Shown: positions 17,978 to 25,888 of the stretch, piece by piece
Layout: each line of letters opens with the position of its first letter
Numbering within the stretch: the first letter of the stretch is position 1
Assembly: GCF_007827045.1 (NCBI RefSeq)
Contig: NZ_RPFW01000007.1
Coordinates: 186,001 to 250,000 of the forward strand
Direction: 5' to 3'
DNA length: 64,000 nt
From: Trebonia kvetii
GTDB taxonomy: Bacteria > Actinomycetota > Actinomycetes > Streptosporangiales > Streptosporangiaceae
The notes under the pieces: generated by a model
What the model saw: only the letters and a program-made list of their open reading frames with translations
Databases searched by the model: none
Told to the model about the DNA's origin: nothing
Made by a program: the position numbers and the translations under genes

Positions 17978-19078
17978 TCAGCTGGTCATCTCGGCCCAGA
18001 CGAACCCCGCGAGCTCGCGGGCGACGGCGGTGATCACGACGCCGTGCGGCTTGCCGCGGGCGGTCATCTTCTTGTAAGTCGCGTGGAGTCGCTGCTGCGC
18101 CTTCCAGGAGCGGGCCAGGGTTTCCGGGGAGAGCCCGGCCTGCCTGCGCCGCAGCCCGGCGCCGATCGCGGGACGATGCTGGTAGGCCCAGGCCGACTCG
18201 GTCAGCGCGGTCCGCACTCCTTCCGGCCCGGCCTTGGTGATCGATCCGCGCCTGGTGCGCGAGCCGCTGGAGTACTCCGACGGGATAAGCCCGGTGAACC
18301 CCATGAACGCCCGGGCGGCCGGGAACCGGTGCCAGTCCACGACCTCGGACGCGAGGGTGAGCGCGGTCAGCTCCGCGATCCCGCGGTAGCCGCTCAGCCG
18401 CGCCACCGCCGGGGCCAGCGGCTCCCGCCCGGCCCAGGCCGAGAGCCTGGCCTCGGCCGCGCGGAGCTCGGCCTCGCGCGCCTCGAGGCCGGCCCGGTAG
18501 GCATCGAGGGCCTCCTGCAGCGCGTCCTCGGCGAACTGCTGCCGGTCTACCCACAGGCGGTGGGCGATGGTCCACTTCCTCCCGCCGCTCCAGATACGGC
18601 CGTGGCGCAGCAGGAACGCGTTCAGCCGCTGCTGCATCCGCTTGCGGTCATCGAGCAGGTCACCGCGGGCGCGGACCAGGTCCCGGACCGCTTCCTCGGC
18701 CGGCGCCGGAACCCGCACCGGGGTCAGGATCCCGGCCCGCAGCCCCAGCGTGAGCCGCACCGCGTCGCGGCGGCCGGTCTTGACCCGCTCCGAGCCGCCC
18801 TTCGGGACCAGCGACGGCGCGATGACCTGGCACGCTACCCCCATCGACATGATGAGCCGGTGCAGTTCGTATCCCGACGGCCCGGCCTCGTAGCAGACCG
18901 CCAGCAGGTGCCGGCTGCCCAGCTTCCCGATCAGCCGCCGCACCGATTCCTCGTCATTGGGGATCCGCTCCACCGCCGGGACATCCATCCCCGGCCGCAG
19001 CACCCCGCACACGATCTCCCGCATCGAGGTGTCCATGCCCACGTGGACTACTTCTGGCCCTGATGGCAAACTGGCCAT
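17978..19078 (-). CDS. IS110-family transposase (DEDD plus Ser catalytic domains)
   Basis: A 366-aa RNA-guided recombinase of the IS110 family. The N-terminal RuvC-like DEDD domain shows Asp in VVHVGMDTSM, Glu in CYEAGPSGYELHRL and the Asp pair region VKTGRRDAVRL. The C-terminal Transposase_20 domain holds LSGYRGIAELTALTLASEV and the catalytic serine motif GFTGLIPSEYSSGSRTRRG with SITKAG. The chosen ATG at 19078 gives MASLPSGPEVVHVGMD; an in-frame extension to 19156 lies over the terminal sequence. It is full length with all motifs, so the element may be active. Confidence 0.93.
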   Translation of the reverse strand: MASLPSGPEVVHVGMDTSMREIVCGVLRPGMDVPAVERIPNDEESVRRLIGKLGSRHLLAVCYEAGPSGYELHRLIMSMGVACQVIAPSLVPKGGSERVKTGRRDAVRLTLGLRAGILTPVRVPAPAEEAVRDLVRARGDLLDDRKRMQQRLNAFLLRHGRIWSGGRKWTIAHRLWVDRQQFAEDALQEALDAYRAGLEAREAELRAAEARLSAWAGREPLAPAVARLSGYRGIAELTALTLASEVVDWHRFPAARAFMGFTGLIPSEYSSGSRTRRGSITKAGPEGVRTALTESAWAYQHRPAIGAGLRRRQAGLSPETLARSWKAQQRLHATYKKMTARGKPHGVVITAVARELAGFVWAEMTS

Positions 19079-19281
19079 GACGGCTGGCTCCCTTCTGCCT
19101 GTGGCTCCGTCTCTGGTCGGCATTCCTGCAGACCAGCGTGAGACGATCCACGACATAAACCAAGAGGCCCCGCCTCTAACGGCACCTCTACCGGCAGAAC
19201 CACGGAGCCGGCCGTTTCATGCTGACTTAACCGGCCGTGTTTGCTTAGCCAGCCGTGGGACATTTGCCGCAAACCAGACGC
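19079..19281. other. IS 5' end and right flank, no gene
   Basis: 19079-19220 is the transposase leader up to the right inverted repeat. Beyond it, TTTGCTTAGCC (19240-19250) is an exact inverted match to GGCTAAGCAAA at 19332-19342. No open frame here looks coding. Confidence 0.5.
19210..19220 (+). repeat. Right subterminal inverted repeat of the IS element
   Basis: GGCCGTTTCAT, exact reverse complement of 17600-17610; it lies 132 bp upstream of the transposase start. Confidence 0.7.
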
Positions 19282-19343
19282 GAAAGTGGTCCGCTAGTAA
19301 GCAAAGGTGAAGAAAGTGGTCGCCGGCTGCCGGCTAAGCAAAG
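19282..19343 (+). repeat. Two copies of a short intergenic repeat GAAAGTGGTC-N-TAAGCAAAG
   Basis: Copy 1: GAAAGTGGTC 19282-19291, six bases, TAAGCAAAG 19298-19306. Copy 2: GAAAGTGGTC 19312-19321, 13 bases, TAAGCAAAG 19335-19343. A third, inverted, copy is at 23211-23235. The remaining bases to the MFS stop at 19415 carry three GGGTTCGC-like repeats. Confidence 0.55.
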
Positions 19344-19414
19344 CGGGGCGGGCCGGGTTCGCGGGGCCGGGGTTCGCGCGGTCGGGGTTCGCTCGTCGGC
19401 GCTTGCGGCCGGGG

Positions 19415-20698
19415 TTAGCTGCGACCGCTCCTGCGGGGGAGACCGATGAGGGCGATCAGGAAGCCGGCGAGGGCGACGCCCGCGGCGACCGTCATGCCGA
19501 GGTCCATGCCGCTGCTGAACGCGGTGCGGGCGGCGTGCGCGAGCAGTTGGCCGCTCGCGCCTGGCAACTGTGCCGCGACGTTCAGCGCGCCGCCGACCCC
19601 GGACTCGACGGCGCCGAGCACGGCGGCGGGGACGTGCTGGCCTGCCAGGGCCGCGCCCATGGTGTCCTGGTACCGGGTGGACAAAAGGCTGCCGATCACC
19701 GCGACGCCGAGCGCGCCGCCGACCTGGAGCGCGGTGGTGTTGGTCGCGGACGCGACGCCAGCGTTGGCCCGCGGCACCGAGCCGAGCACCGAACCGCTCG
19801 CGGTCGGCAGCGCGAGCCCGGCGCCCGCGCCGATCAGGATCATCGCGGGCACGAGGGCGGCGTAGCCGCTGCCCGCCGTGAGAGTGCCCGCGTCCCACAG
19901 GCCGACGGCGATGAGGGCAAGCCCGGCCCCCATGGTGAGCCTTGGGCCGAGGAACCGGACACCGACGGCGGACAGCGGCGCGAGCACCACCACCGCCGCG
20001 GCGGCGGGCAGGATGCGGACGCCGGCCTGGAGCGGGTCGTAGCCGAGGGAGAACTGAAGCAGCTGCGTCATCACGAACAGCGCGCCGAACAGCCCGAAGT
20101 TCACCGTGGCCGCCGCGGGTATCGCGGCGCCGAACGCGCGGTTCCTGAAGTAGCCGAGGTTCAGCATGGGGTGGCTGCTGACCCGCTGCCAGTCGGCGAA
20201 CAGGCCGAGCACCACGATGCCCGCGACGCCTGGCCAGATGACTGTCGCCGACGACCAGCCGTCGGACGGGCCTTCGATGATCGCCCACAGGATCAGCGCG
20301 ATGCCGGCGGTCGACAAGAGGGCGCCGAGAATGTCGGGGAAGGACGCGCCGACGTTGCGCGAGTCCGGCACGAGCAGCGCGGCGGCGATCAGGCCGGCGA
20401 CGGCGATCGGGACGTTGACCAGGAAGACCGAGCCCCACCAGAAGTGCGCTAGCAGCAGGCCGCCGACGATGGGGCCGAGGGCGACAGCGAACCCGGTGGT
20501 GCCCGCCCACAGGCTGATCGCGCGTTGCCGCTCGCGCGGGTCGCGGTACATGTCGGAGATGATCGACAGGGTCGACGGGATCAGCAGCGCGCCGCCGATG
20601 CCCATCGCCGCGCGGGCCGTGATCAGCATCGCGACAGACCCGGAGAAGGCGGCCCACGCCGACCCGGCGCCGAAGACCGCGAGGCCCGCGATGAAACG
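19415..20698 (-). pseudogene. DHA2-type MFS multidrug transporter, N-terminus deleted
   Basis: The frame encodes most of a 14-TM drug:H+ antiporter of the EmrB/QacA type: AAMGIGGALLIPSTLSIISD (motif C region), GPIVGGLLLAHFWWGSVFLVNVP, then eleven further hydrophobic segments. Upstream of the first usable ATG (20629) homology continues in frame as FIAGLAVFGAGSAWAAFSG and then stops abruptly at about 20693-20698, where the divergent TetR sequence begins. Roughly the first 60-70 residues (TM1-2, the start and the promoter) are missing. A protein from ATG 20629 would have 404 aa and lack TM1-3, so it is unlikely to work. Confidence 0.75.
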
Positions 20699-21204
20699 AC
20701 ACCACGACCGTCAGCGACATCGCCGCGGCGGCCGAGGTGTCGCCGCGCACCGTCGCGATGTACTTCCCGAGCAAGCAGGACATCGCGCTGAGCCGGTTCA
20801 CCGCGGCCGCCGACTCCCTCACCGCGGACATCAGGGCGCGCGGCGCCGGCCAGCGGGTTACCGACGTCCTCGCGCGCTGGCTGCACGACGACCACAAGCG
20901 CACCGATCCCGATACCAAGCGGCTGGCGCTGCGGATGTTCGCCGCCAATCCCGAGCTGAACGCGCTGCGCACCGCGCGGATGGCCCCCGCCATCGACGCG
21001 GGCGCCACCGCTGTCGCCGAGGAGACGGGCCTGACCGCGGACTCCCCCGGGCCGCGGATGGCCGCGGTCGCGGCGGCGGCGATGCAGATCGAGATCTCCG
21101 ACCTGATGCCCGGCGCCGAACGCGACGCGGCGGTCGAGACGCTGGTGACCTTCCTCGAGGCCGGGATCGGGACCTTGGGGCAGGCTAGAGGCGCGCGGCG
21201 CTGA
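20695..21204 (+). pseudogene. TetR-family regulator, N-terminus deleted
   Basis: The frame opens with NDTTVSDIAAAAEVSPRTVA then MYFPSKQDIAL, the second half of a TetR helix-turn-helix, and continues through a normal ligand-binding domain to the stop at 21204. The preceding ~30 residues (first helix and start) are absent; an in-frame TGA lies at 20692. A GTG at 20737 could start a 155-aa product without a complete DNA-binding domain. Such TetR genes normally lie divergent to the drug exporter they repress, as here, and one deletion seems to have removed the shared promoter and both 5' ends. The end overlaps the DoxX-like gene by 20 bp. Confidence 0.75.
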
Positions 21205-21559
21205 CGATGAGGACGGCGAGCGCGAGCGCGAGGAACAGCAGGTAGGCGCCGAGCGCGCGGCCGCGATCGCCGTGGCTGAGCTGGCGGGACAGCACCCAGC
21301 AGAAGACGGCTGCCTCGATGGCGCCGCCGATCACGCCGGCCACCGGCGCGAAGAGGCCGACGATGACCGCCGCACATCCCGCGGTGTGCACGACGCCAAG
21401 CAGGGAGACGACCCACAGGTTCTTGCCCTCGAGGACCCCGAGCCTGGTGAGCTGGTCAAGGCGCGTCAGCCCTGCCTTGGCGCGGGTCAGCCCGGCTAGC
21501 GCGGACGGCAGCGACTCCAGGAGCAGCAGGATGGTCAGGACGAGGGCCAGCACGAACAC
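21185..21559 (-). CDS. DoxX-like four-helix membrane protein
   Basis: A 124-aa protein that is almost entirely membrane segments: VLALVLTILLLLESLPSAL, LWVVSLLGVVHTAGCAAVIV, GVIGGAIEAAVFCWVL and ALGAYLLFLALALAVLIVS. Length and topology fit the DoxX_2/DoxX-like family, which has no settled function. It is convergent with the truncated TetR gene (20-bp overlap) and 90 bp downstream of the CoA-transferase stop on the same strand; it may be a separate unit. Confidence 0.7.
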   Translation of the reverse strand: MFVLALVLTILLLLESLPSALAGLTRAKAGLTRLDQLTRLGVLEGKNLWVVSLLGVVHTAGCAAVIVGLFAPVAGVIGGAIEAAVFCWVLSRQLSHGDRGRALGAYLLFLALALAVLIVSAARL

Positions 21560-21648
21560 TTCGGCTCCTTATGAGAAGACGCGAGGGGGGAAGAGTAAGC
21601 CACAACCGTTCGGGATGATGAAGTTGGTGGTTTTGATCTTCGCCGGGG

Positions 21649-22338
21649 TCAGCCGAGGAGCTTGACCGGCACCCGGTCGCGGAGCTCCTCAAGCGAGATG
21701 CCGTAAGTAGCGAGGACGTGCACGCCATCGGACTGGATGTCGAAGACGGCGTAGTCGGTGTAGACGCGGCTGACGCAGGCGACCCCGGTGAGCGGGTAGC
21801 TGCACTGCTGCACCAACTTCGACTCGCCCTTCTTAGTGAACAGCGTCATCATCACGTACACGTCCTTGGCGCCGATGGCCAGGTCCATCGCGCCGCCGAC
21901 GGCCGGGATGTCGTCCGGCTTGCCGGTGTGCCAGTTGGCCAGGTCGCCATTGGCCGCGACCTGGTAGGCGCCGAGCACGCAGACGTCGAGGTGGCCGCCG
22001 CGCATCATCGAGAACGAGTCGGCGTGGTGGAAGTAGGACGCGCCGGGCAGCTCGGTCACCGGGACCTTGCCTGCGTTTGTCAGGTCCGGGTCGGCCTGGT
22101 CGCCTTGCGCGGTGGGACCCATGCCGAGCATGCCGTTCTCGGTGTGCAGGATGACGGTCTGGTTGCCGTCTGCGTCAGTCGGCAGGTAGTCGGCGATCTT
22201 GGTGGGCTGGCCGATGCCGAGGTTGACGTAGGAGCCTGCCGGGATGTCGCGGCCGATCACCGCGGCGAGCTCGTCGGTGTTCAGCGGGCCGCGGCCCGTG
22301 TTCTCAAGCGCTGTGTGCTCTTGCGCTGCTTCGGACAT
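21649..22338 (-). CDS. 3-oxoacid/3-oxoadipate CoA-transferase subunit B
   Basis: A 229-aa beta subunit of a heteromeric family I CoA-transferase. The catalytic glutamate is Glu67 in the HTENGMLGMGP motif, which forms the acyl-CoA thioester; AAVIGRDIPAGSYVNLGIGQP and GGHLDVCVLGAYQVAANGD are further family signatures. It moves CoA from succinyl-CoA to acetoacetate (ScoB) or to 3-oxoadipate (PcaJ); sequence alone does not separate the two. It follows the A subunit with a 2-bp gap. Confidence 0.92.
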   Translation of the reverse strand: MSEAAQEHTALENTGRGPLNTDELAAVIGRDIPAGSYVNLGIGQPTKIADYLPTDADGNQTVILHTENGMLGMGPTAQGDQADPDLTNAGKVPVTELPGASYFHHADSFSMMRGGHLDVCVLGAYQVAANGDLANWHTGKPDDIPAVGGAMDLAIGAKDVYVMMTLFTKKGESKLVQQCSYPLTGVACVSRVYTDYAVFDIQSDGVHVLATYGISLEELRDRVPVKLLG

Positions 22339-22340
22339 GC

Positions 22341-23036
22341 TCAGCGGGCTCCCTGCACGGTGTAGCTGCGGGTTTCGACCTGCACGATCCTGTCGACGAA
22401 GATCGACGGGGTGACCACCGCCTCCGGGTCCAGCGTGCCGACCGGGACGACCTGGCTGACCTGCACGATCGTGGTGCGTGCGGCGGTCGCCATCACGGGG
22501 CCGAAGTTCCGCGCGGTCTTGCGGTAGACGAGGTTGCCCAGCGTGTCCGCCCGGTGCGCGGCGATCAGCGCGTAGTCGGCCTTGATCGGGTACTCGAGCA
22601 CGTAGGTCCTGCCGTCGATCTCTCTTGTTTCTTTACCCTCCGCGAGCGGCGTGCCGACCGCCGTCGGGCAGAAGAACGCGCCGATGCCTGCCCCGGCGGC
22701 GCGCATCCGTTCGGCGAGATTGCCCTGGGGCACAAGCTCAAGCTCGATCTTGCCCTCGTGGTAGAGGCCATCGAAGACGTACGAGTCGGCCTGCCTGGGG
22801 AAGGAGCAGATGACCTTCCGTACCTGGCCGGCCTTGAGGAGGGCGGCGAGGCCGACGTCACCGTTGCCCGCGTTGTTCGAAACGATCGTCAGGTCCCTGG
22901 CACCCTGCCTGATCAGCGCGTCGATCAGGTCGAACGGCATGCCTGCCAGGCCGAAGCCCCCGACAAGGACCGTCGATCCGTCCTCGACGCCGGCGACCGC
23001 TTCGTCCGGCGTCTGGAGTAGCTGGGCCCGGCTCAC
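22341..23036 (-). CDS. 3-oxoacid/3-oxoadipate CoA-transferase subunit A
   Basis: The alpha subunit (about 231 aa) with TVLVGGFGLAGMPFDLIDAL (CoA-binding GGFG loop), LTIVSNNAGNGDVGLAALL, GAFFCPTAVGTPLAEGKETR and the C-terminal HRADTLGNLVYRKTARNF. I start it at GTG 23036, nine bases after AAGGGGA; an in-frame TTG at 23063 would add nine residues but leaves that ribosome site inside the gene. Subunits A and B form a (alpha-beta)2 enzyme in ketone-body or aromatic catabolism. Confidence 0.9.
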   Translation of the reverse strand: MSRAQLLQTPDEAVAGVEDGSTVLVGGFGLAGMPFDLIDALIRQGARDLTIVSNNAGNGDVGLAALLKAGQVRKVICSFPRQADSYVFDGLYHEGKIELELVPQGNLAERMRAAGAGIGAFFCPTAVGTPLAEGKETREIDGRTYVLEYPIKADYALIAAHRADTLGNLVYRKTARNFGPVMATAARTTIVQVSQVVPVGTLDPEAVVTPSIFVDRIVQVETRSYTVQGAR

Positions 23037-23051
23037 CGCGTCGTGTCCCCT

Positions 23052-23075
23052 TCGTTCGATCAACGTCGTTCGATC
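23052..23075 (-). promoter_or_regulatory. Direct repeat upstream of the CoA-transferase operon
   Basis: Two exact copies of TCGTTCGATC (23052-23061, 23066-23075) 14 bp apart lie just before the subunit A ribosome site. The shared GTTCGAT resembles the half-site described for IclR-type PcaR/PcaU regulators of 3-oxoadipate genes. That link is speculative. Confidence 0.4.
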
Positions 23076-23210
23076 GTCCCCAGCTTGCCATATGTGCTTG
23101 CGCTGGCGTGGGTGCCCGCGGGGGCTTTATGGCGTTTTGGCGGTGTATGTATTGGGGCTTCGGACGGGGTGCGGTGCGCGGCTGCGCCGGCCCCCGAGCT
23201 TGTGTATTGG

Positions 23211-23235
23211 GTTTGCATAGCTGGCGACCACTTTC
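23211..23235 (-). repeat. Third copy of the GAAAGTGGTC repeat (inverted)
   Basis: On the minus strand GAAAGTGGTC, six bases, TATGCAAAC; compare the two copies at 19282-19343. It sits in the ~255-bp gap between the CoA-transferase and exporter genes, where no gene is evident. Confidence 0.45.
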
Positions 23236-23292
23236 AGTGGATTTGAGGTGGTCACGGGGTGCCGGGGCGCGACACCGGGTGGCGATGCGGGG

Positions 23293-24510
23293 TCAGATGG
23301 TGCCGGTGAGGGCCTGGAGGCCCAGGCTTGCGCCGGCCACGGTGATCCACAGCAGCGCGCCGAGCAGCAGCGGACGGTGTCCCGCCTGGCGGAGGGCAGC
23401 CACATCGGTGGACAGGCCGATGGCGGACAGCGCGACCGCAACGAGGAACACCGACACGTGCTGGATGGGTACGTGCGCGCCGACTGGGATCACGCCGGAG
23501 GAGTTGACCGCGGCGGCGATGACGAAACCGATCAGGAACCAGGGCACGAGCTTGACGATGCGCTTCGGCGACATCCGGGCGGCGCGGGCGGCCGGTGCGG
23601 GGGTGGTGGCGGCGGGGTCGGCCGGCGATGCGGTGGCCGTGGCGGCGGTGCGCTTGCGGGCGGTTAGGGCGGCTAGGCCCAGGCAGATCGGGATGATCAT
23701 GAGCGTGCGGACCAGCTTGACGACGACGGCGTGGCTGGAGGCGGCGGCGCCGTAGGTGGCCGCGGTGGCGACGACGGAGGAGGTGTCGTTGACTGCCGTG
23801 CCCGCGAACAGGCCGAACGACTGCTGGCTCATCCCGAGCGCATGGCCGAGCAGCGGGAAGGCAAGGACCGCCGCGATGTTGAACAGGAAGATCGTTGAGA
23901 TGGCGTAGGCGACGTCCGCGGACGCGGCCTCGATCACCGGGGCGACCGCGGCGATTGCCGAGCCGCCGCAGATCCCGGTGCCGACGCCGACCAGCGTGCG
24001 CAGGTCGTGCGGGATGTTGAGCAGCCGCCCGTACAGCCAGGCCGCGCCGAGGCAGATGGCGAGGGTGACGAGCATGACCGGCAGCGACGAGACACCGACC
24101 CTGGCCGCCTCGCCGATGGAGAGCTGGGCGCCGAGCAGAACCACTGAGCACTGCAGGACGAAGGTGCTCGCCCACTTCAGGCCGGGAGCCAGGCGCGCGC
24201 CTGGCCGGATGGCGAGCGCGATCCCGGCGCCGATGACCGCGCCGGGCACGGCACTGCCGACGAGTGGGACGTGCTGCCCGACGACCGTCGCTACCGCAGC
24301 CACTGTCAGCGCGAGGAGGAGGCCGGGAGCGATAGCGGCCACCCGGCCGCGGGGGTGGCTGCCGGCAACTGCGCCACCGGCCGGACGGGCTGATGCGCAG
24401 GCGGGGCGCTCGCCCGCGGACGGCTGGGCCGTGCGTGGCTCGCCCGTTAGCGTATCGCCCGTTAGCGGGGTCGGCGCGGTGCGGTGCAGGTGCAGGTGCA
24501 GAACGGTCAT
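23293..24510 (-). CDS. YeiH/UPF0324-family putative sulfate (sulfite) exporter
   Basis: A 405-aa membrane protein of the Cons_hypoth698 family. After a charged N-terminus (~residues 1-50) follow about ten hydrophobic segments with signatures FVLQCSVVLLGAQLSI, GVGTGICGGSAIAAVAPVIEA, GLFAGTAVNDTSSVVATAATY and VSVFLVAVALSAIGLSTDV. A variable Ala/Pro linker splits the two halves. ATG 24510 gives MTVLHLHLHR; longer in-frame extensions do not look like membrane protein. In enterobacteria yeiH is controlled by the LysR regulator YeiE encoded beside it, the same divergent arrangement as here. The substrate is not established. Confidence 0.85.
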   Translation of the reverse strand: MTVLHLHLHRTAPTPLTGDTLTGEPRTAQPSAGERPACASARPAGGAVAGSHPRGRVAAIAPGLLLALTVAAVATVVGQHVPLVGSAVPGAVIGAGIALAIRPGARLAPGLKWASTFVLQCSVVLLGAQLSIGEAARVGVSSLPVMLVTLAICLGAAWLYGRLLNIPHDLRTLVGVGTGICGGSAIAAVAPVIEAASADVAYAISTIFLFNIAAVLAFPLLGHALGMSQQSFGLFAGTAVNDTSSVVATAATYGAAASSHAVVVKLVRTLMIIPICLGLAALTARKRTAATATASPADPAATTPAPAARAARMSPKRIVKLVPWFLIGFVIAAAVNSSGVIPVGAHVPIQHVSVFLVAVALSAIGLSTDVAALRQAGHRPLLLGALLWITVAGASLGLQALTGTI

Positions 24511-24559
24511 GGCTATTCCAGGCTCGCCGGCTCGCTGGCCTGCGGGAAGGACAGCGGCC

Positions 24560-24573
24560 TTGTGAGGGTACAA
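24560..24573. promoter_or_regulatory. Candidate LysR-type binding site
   Basis: TTGT-GAGGGT-ACAA is an interrupted palindrome of the T-N11-A class in the 249-bp divergent region between exporter and LysR genes. No other gene or strong signal was seen in this gap. Confidence 0.35.
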
Positions 24574-24759
24574 ACTAGCCTTGTGGCCCTGGAACGCCGG
24601 ATGGCGGAACGATGGCCGGGCAAACCGCGGGACGCTGCAGCAGTGCCGGTCCTGGTGCTTGTGCTCGGACTCGTGCTCGGGGACGGGACGACGACGGGCG
24701 GGGCGGCATGAACGAGACAGCGACGCGCCAGGCGCGGACGGCATGAGCAGGGCGGTGCG

Positions 24760-25719
24760 ATGAGCGAGACGGTGCGGGATCTCGGCGCGCTGCGTGCGCT
24801 GCGCGAGGTGGGCAGGCAGGGGTCGATCGCCGCGGCTGCGGCCGTGCTCGGCGCATCGCAGCAGGCGGTGTCCGCCCGGATGCGAAGTCTGGAGCGGGCG
24901 ATGGACATCACGCTGCTCGCCCGCAACCCGGCCGGGTCACACCTGACCGAGCAGGGGAGGCTTGTCGTGGGCTGGGCGGAAGACGTGCTCGACGCGGCCG
25001 ACCGGCTTGAGGCGGGACTGCGGTCCATCAGGTCGGGCGTCTCCCATCGGCTGGCCATCGCGGCGAGTCAGACGATCGCGGAGCACCTCGTTCCGCACTG
25101 GCTGGTGGAGTTGCGCGCTGCCGAGCAATCCGCCGGGTACCCGCCGACCGTCGTCGAACTCACCGTCGGCAACTCCACCGGGGTCATCGAGCTTGTCCGC
25201 GATTCACGGGCCGGGCTTGGCTTCATCGAGACACCGCACCTGCCCGCCGACCTGGTAACCACGCCGCTGCGAGACGACGAGATGCTCGTGGTCGCCGCGC
25301 CCGGCCACCCGTGGGCGCGTCGCCGTAATCCGCTGCCGCTGGCCGAGATCGCCGCGACGCCGCTTGTCATGCGGGAGGCGGGCAGCGGCACCAGGGACAC
25401 GCTCACCGACCACCTGGCGGCGCAGGATCCGCCGCTGCGGCCGCGGGTCGCGATGGAACTCGGCACGAGCGCCGCAGTCCGCTCGGCGATCGCCGCCGGC
25501 GTGGGGCCCGGCGTGCTCAGCAGGCTCGCGGTCCGCGACGACCTGGTGCTCGGCCGGCTCGTCGCGATCGAGATCGAAGGGCCGCCACTGACAAGGCAGC
25601 TCACCGTCGTCTGGCGGGCGGATCACGATCCGCTGTCGCCGGAGGCGGTCCGGCTCCTGGCGACTGCCGGACGGCCAGAGCCGCAGGGCCGCCGGCCTGG
25701 CCGCGGGCCGGCGGGATAA
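24760..25719 (+). CDS. LysR-family transcriptional regulator
   Basis: A 319-aa LTTR. The winged helix-turn-helix is at residues ~8-65 (LRALREVGRQGSIAAAAAVL then GASQQAVSARMRSLE). The effector domain is of the CysB/YeiE class: RLAIAASQTIAEHLVPHWL, VELTVGNSTGVIELVRDSRAG and GFIETP. The divergent YeiH-type exporter is the obvious target, by analogy with YeiE-YeiH; sulfite or cysteine status would be the expected signal, but this is inference. Confidence 0.9.
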   Translation: MSETVRDLGALRALREVGRQGSIAAAAAVLGASQQAVSARMRSLERAMDITLLARNPAGSHLTEQGRLVVGWAEDVLDAADRLEAGLRSIRSGVSHRLAIAASQTIAEHLVPHWLVELRAAEQSAGYPPTVVELTVGNSTGVIELVRDSRAGLGFIETPHLPADLVTTPLRDDEMLVVAAPGHPWARRRNPLPLAEIAATPLVMREAGSGTRDTLTDHLAAQDPPLRPRVAMELGTSAAVRSAIAAGVGPGVLSRLAVRDDLVLGRLVAIEIEGPPLTRQLTVVWRADHDPLSPEAVRLLATAGRPEPQGRRPGRGPAG

Positions 25720-25802
25720 ATTTCCGGCTAGATAAGAACGCATACAAAACTCAGAAAAATGAGTATAATTGTGGCTTCTTGTGAACTAGTTCTTTACTAT
25801 CT
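25720..25802. other. AT-rich intergenic island
   Basis: In sharp contrast to the surroundings, 25723-25800 is mostly A/T. It contains ACTCA-GAAAAA-TGAGT (stem-loop right after the LysR gene), a perfect TATAAT at 25764-25769 and the palindrome GAACTAGTTC. It may combine a terminator with a promoter or small RNA, or be a remnant of foreign DNA. Confidence 0.5.
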
Positions 25803-25816
25803 GAACCGGCGCGAGC

Positions 25817-25888
25817 CCTGGGCTTCTGGCAAGCTCGGGACTTGAGGCAAGCCCCGGACTTCAGGAAAGCCCCGGACTTCAGGAAAGC
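25817..25888 (-). repeat. Four-copy 18-bp tandem repeat across the efeB stop
   Basis: On the minus strand, GCTTTCCTGAAGTCCGGG occurs twice exactly (25871-25888, 25853-25870) and twice degenerate (25835-25852, 25817-25834). The first copy contains the efeB stop codon, so copy number changes would leave the protein end unchanged. Confidence 0.8.

Larger units (their letters stand above)
17600..19220 (-). mobile_element. IS110-family insertion sequence, IS1111-like
   Basis: An approximately 1.6-kb element with one transposase on the minus strand. Perfect 11-bp inverted repeats, ATGAAACGGCC at 17600-17610 and GGCCGTTTCAT at 19210-19220, bracket it. The classical IS110 group lacks such repeats, whereas the IS1111 subgroup carries short subterminal ones, and here the long non-coding end is downstream of the transposase (about 370 bp against about 130 bp upstream), also as in IS1111. 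The true tips may lie a few bases outside the repeats. No target-site duplication is evident, as expected. The flanks contain short CTTTGCT/AGCAAAG motifs. Confidence 0.75.

Noticed and set aside
23037..23063. Upstream TTG start (23063) for CoA-transferase subunit A
   Set aside because: It would place the ribosome site AAGGGGA inside the gene; the GTG at 23036 is better placed.
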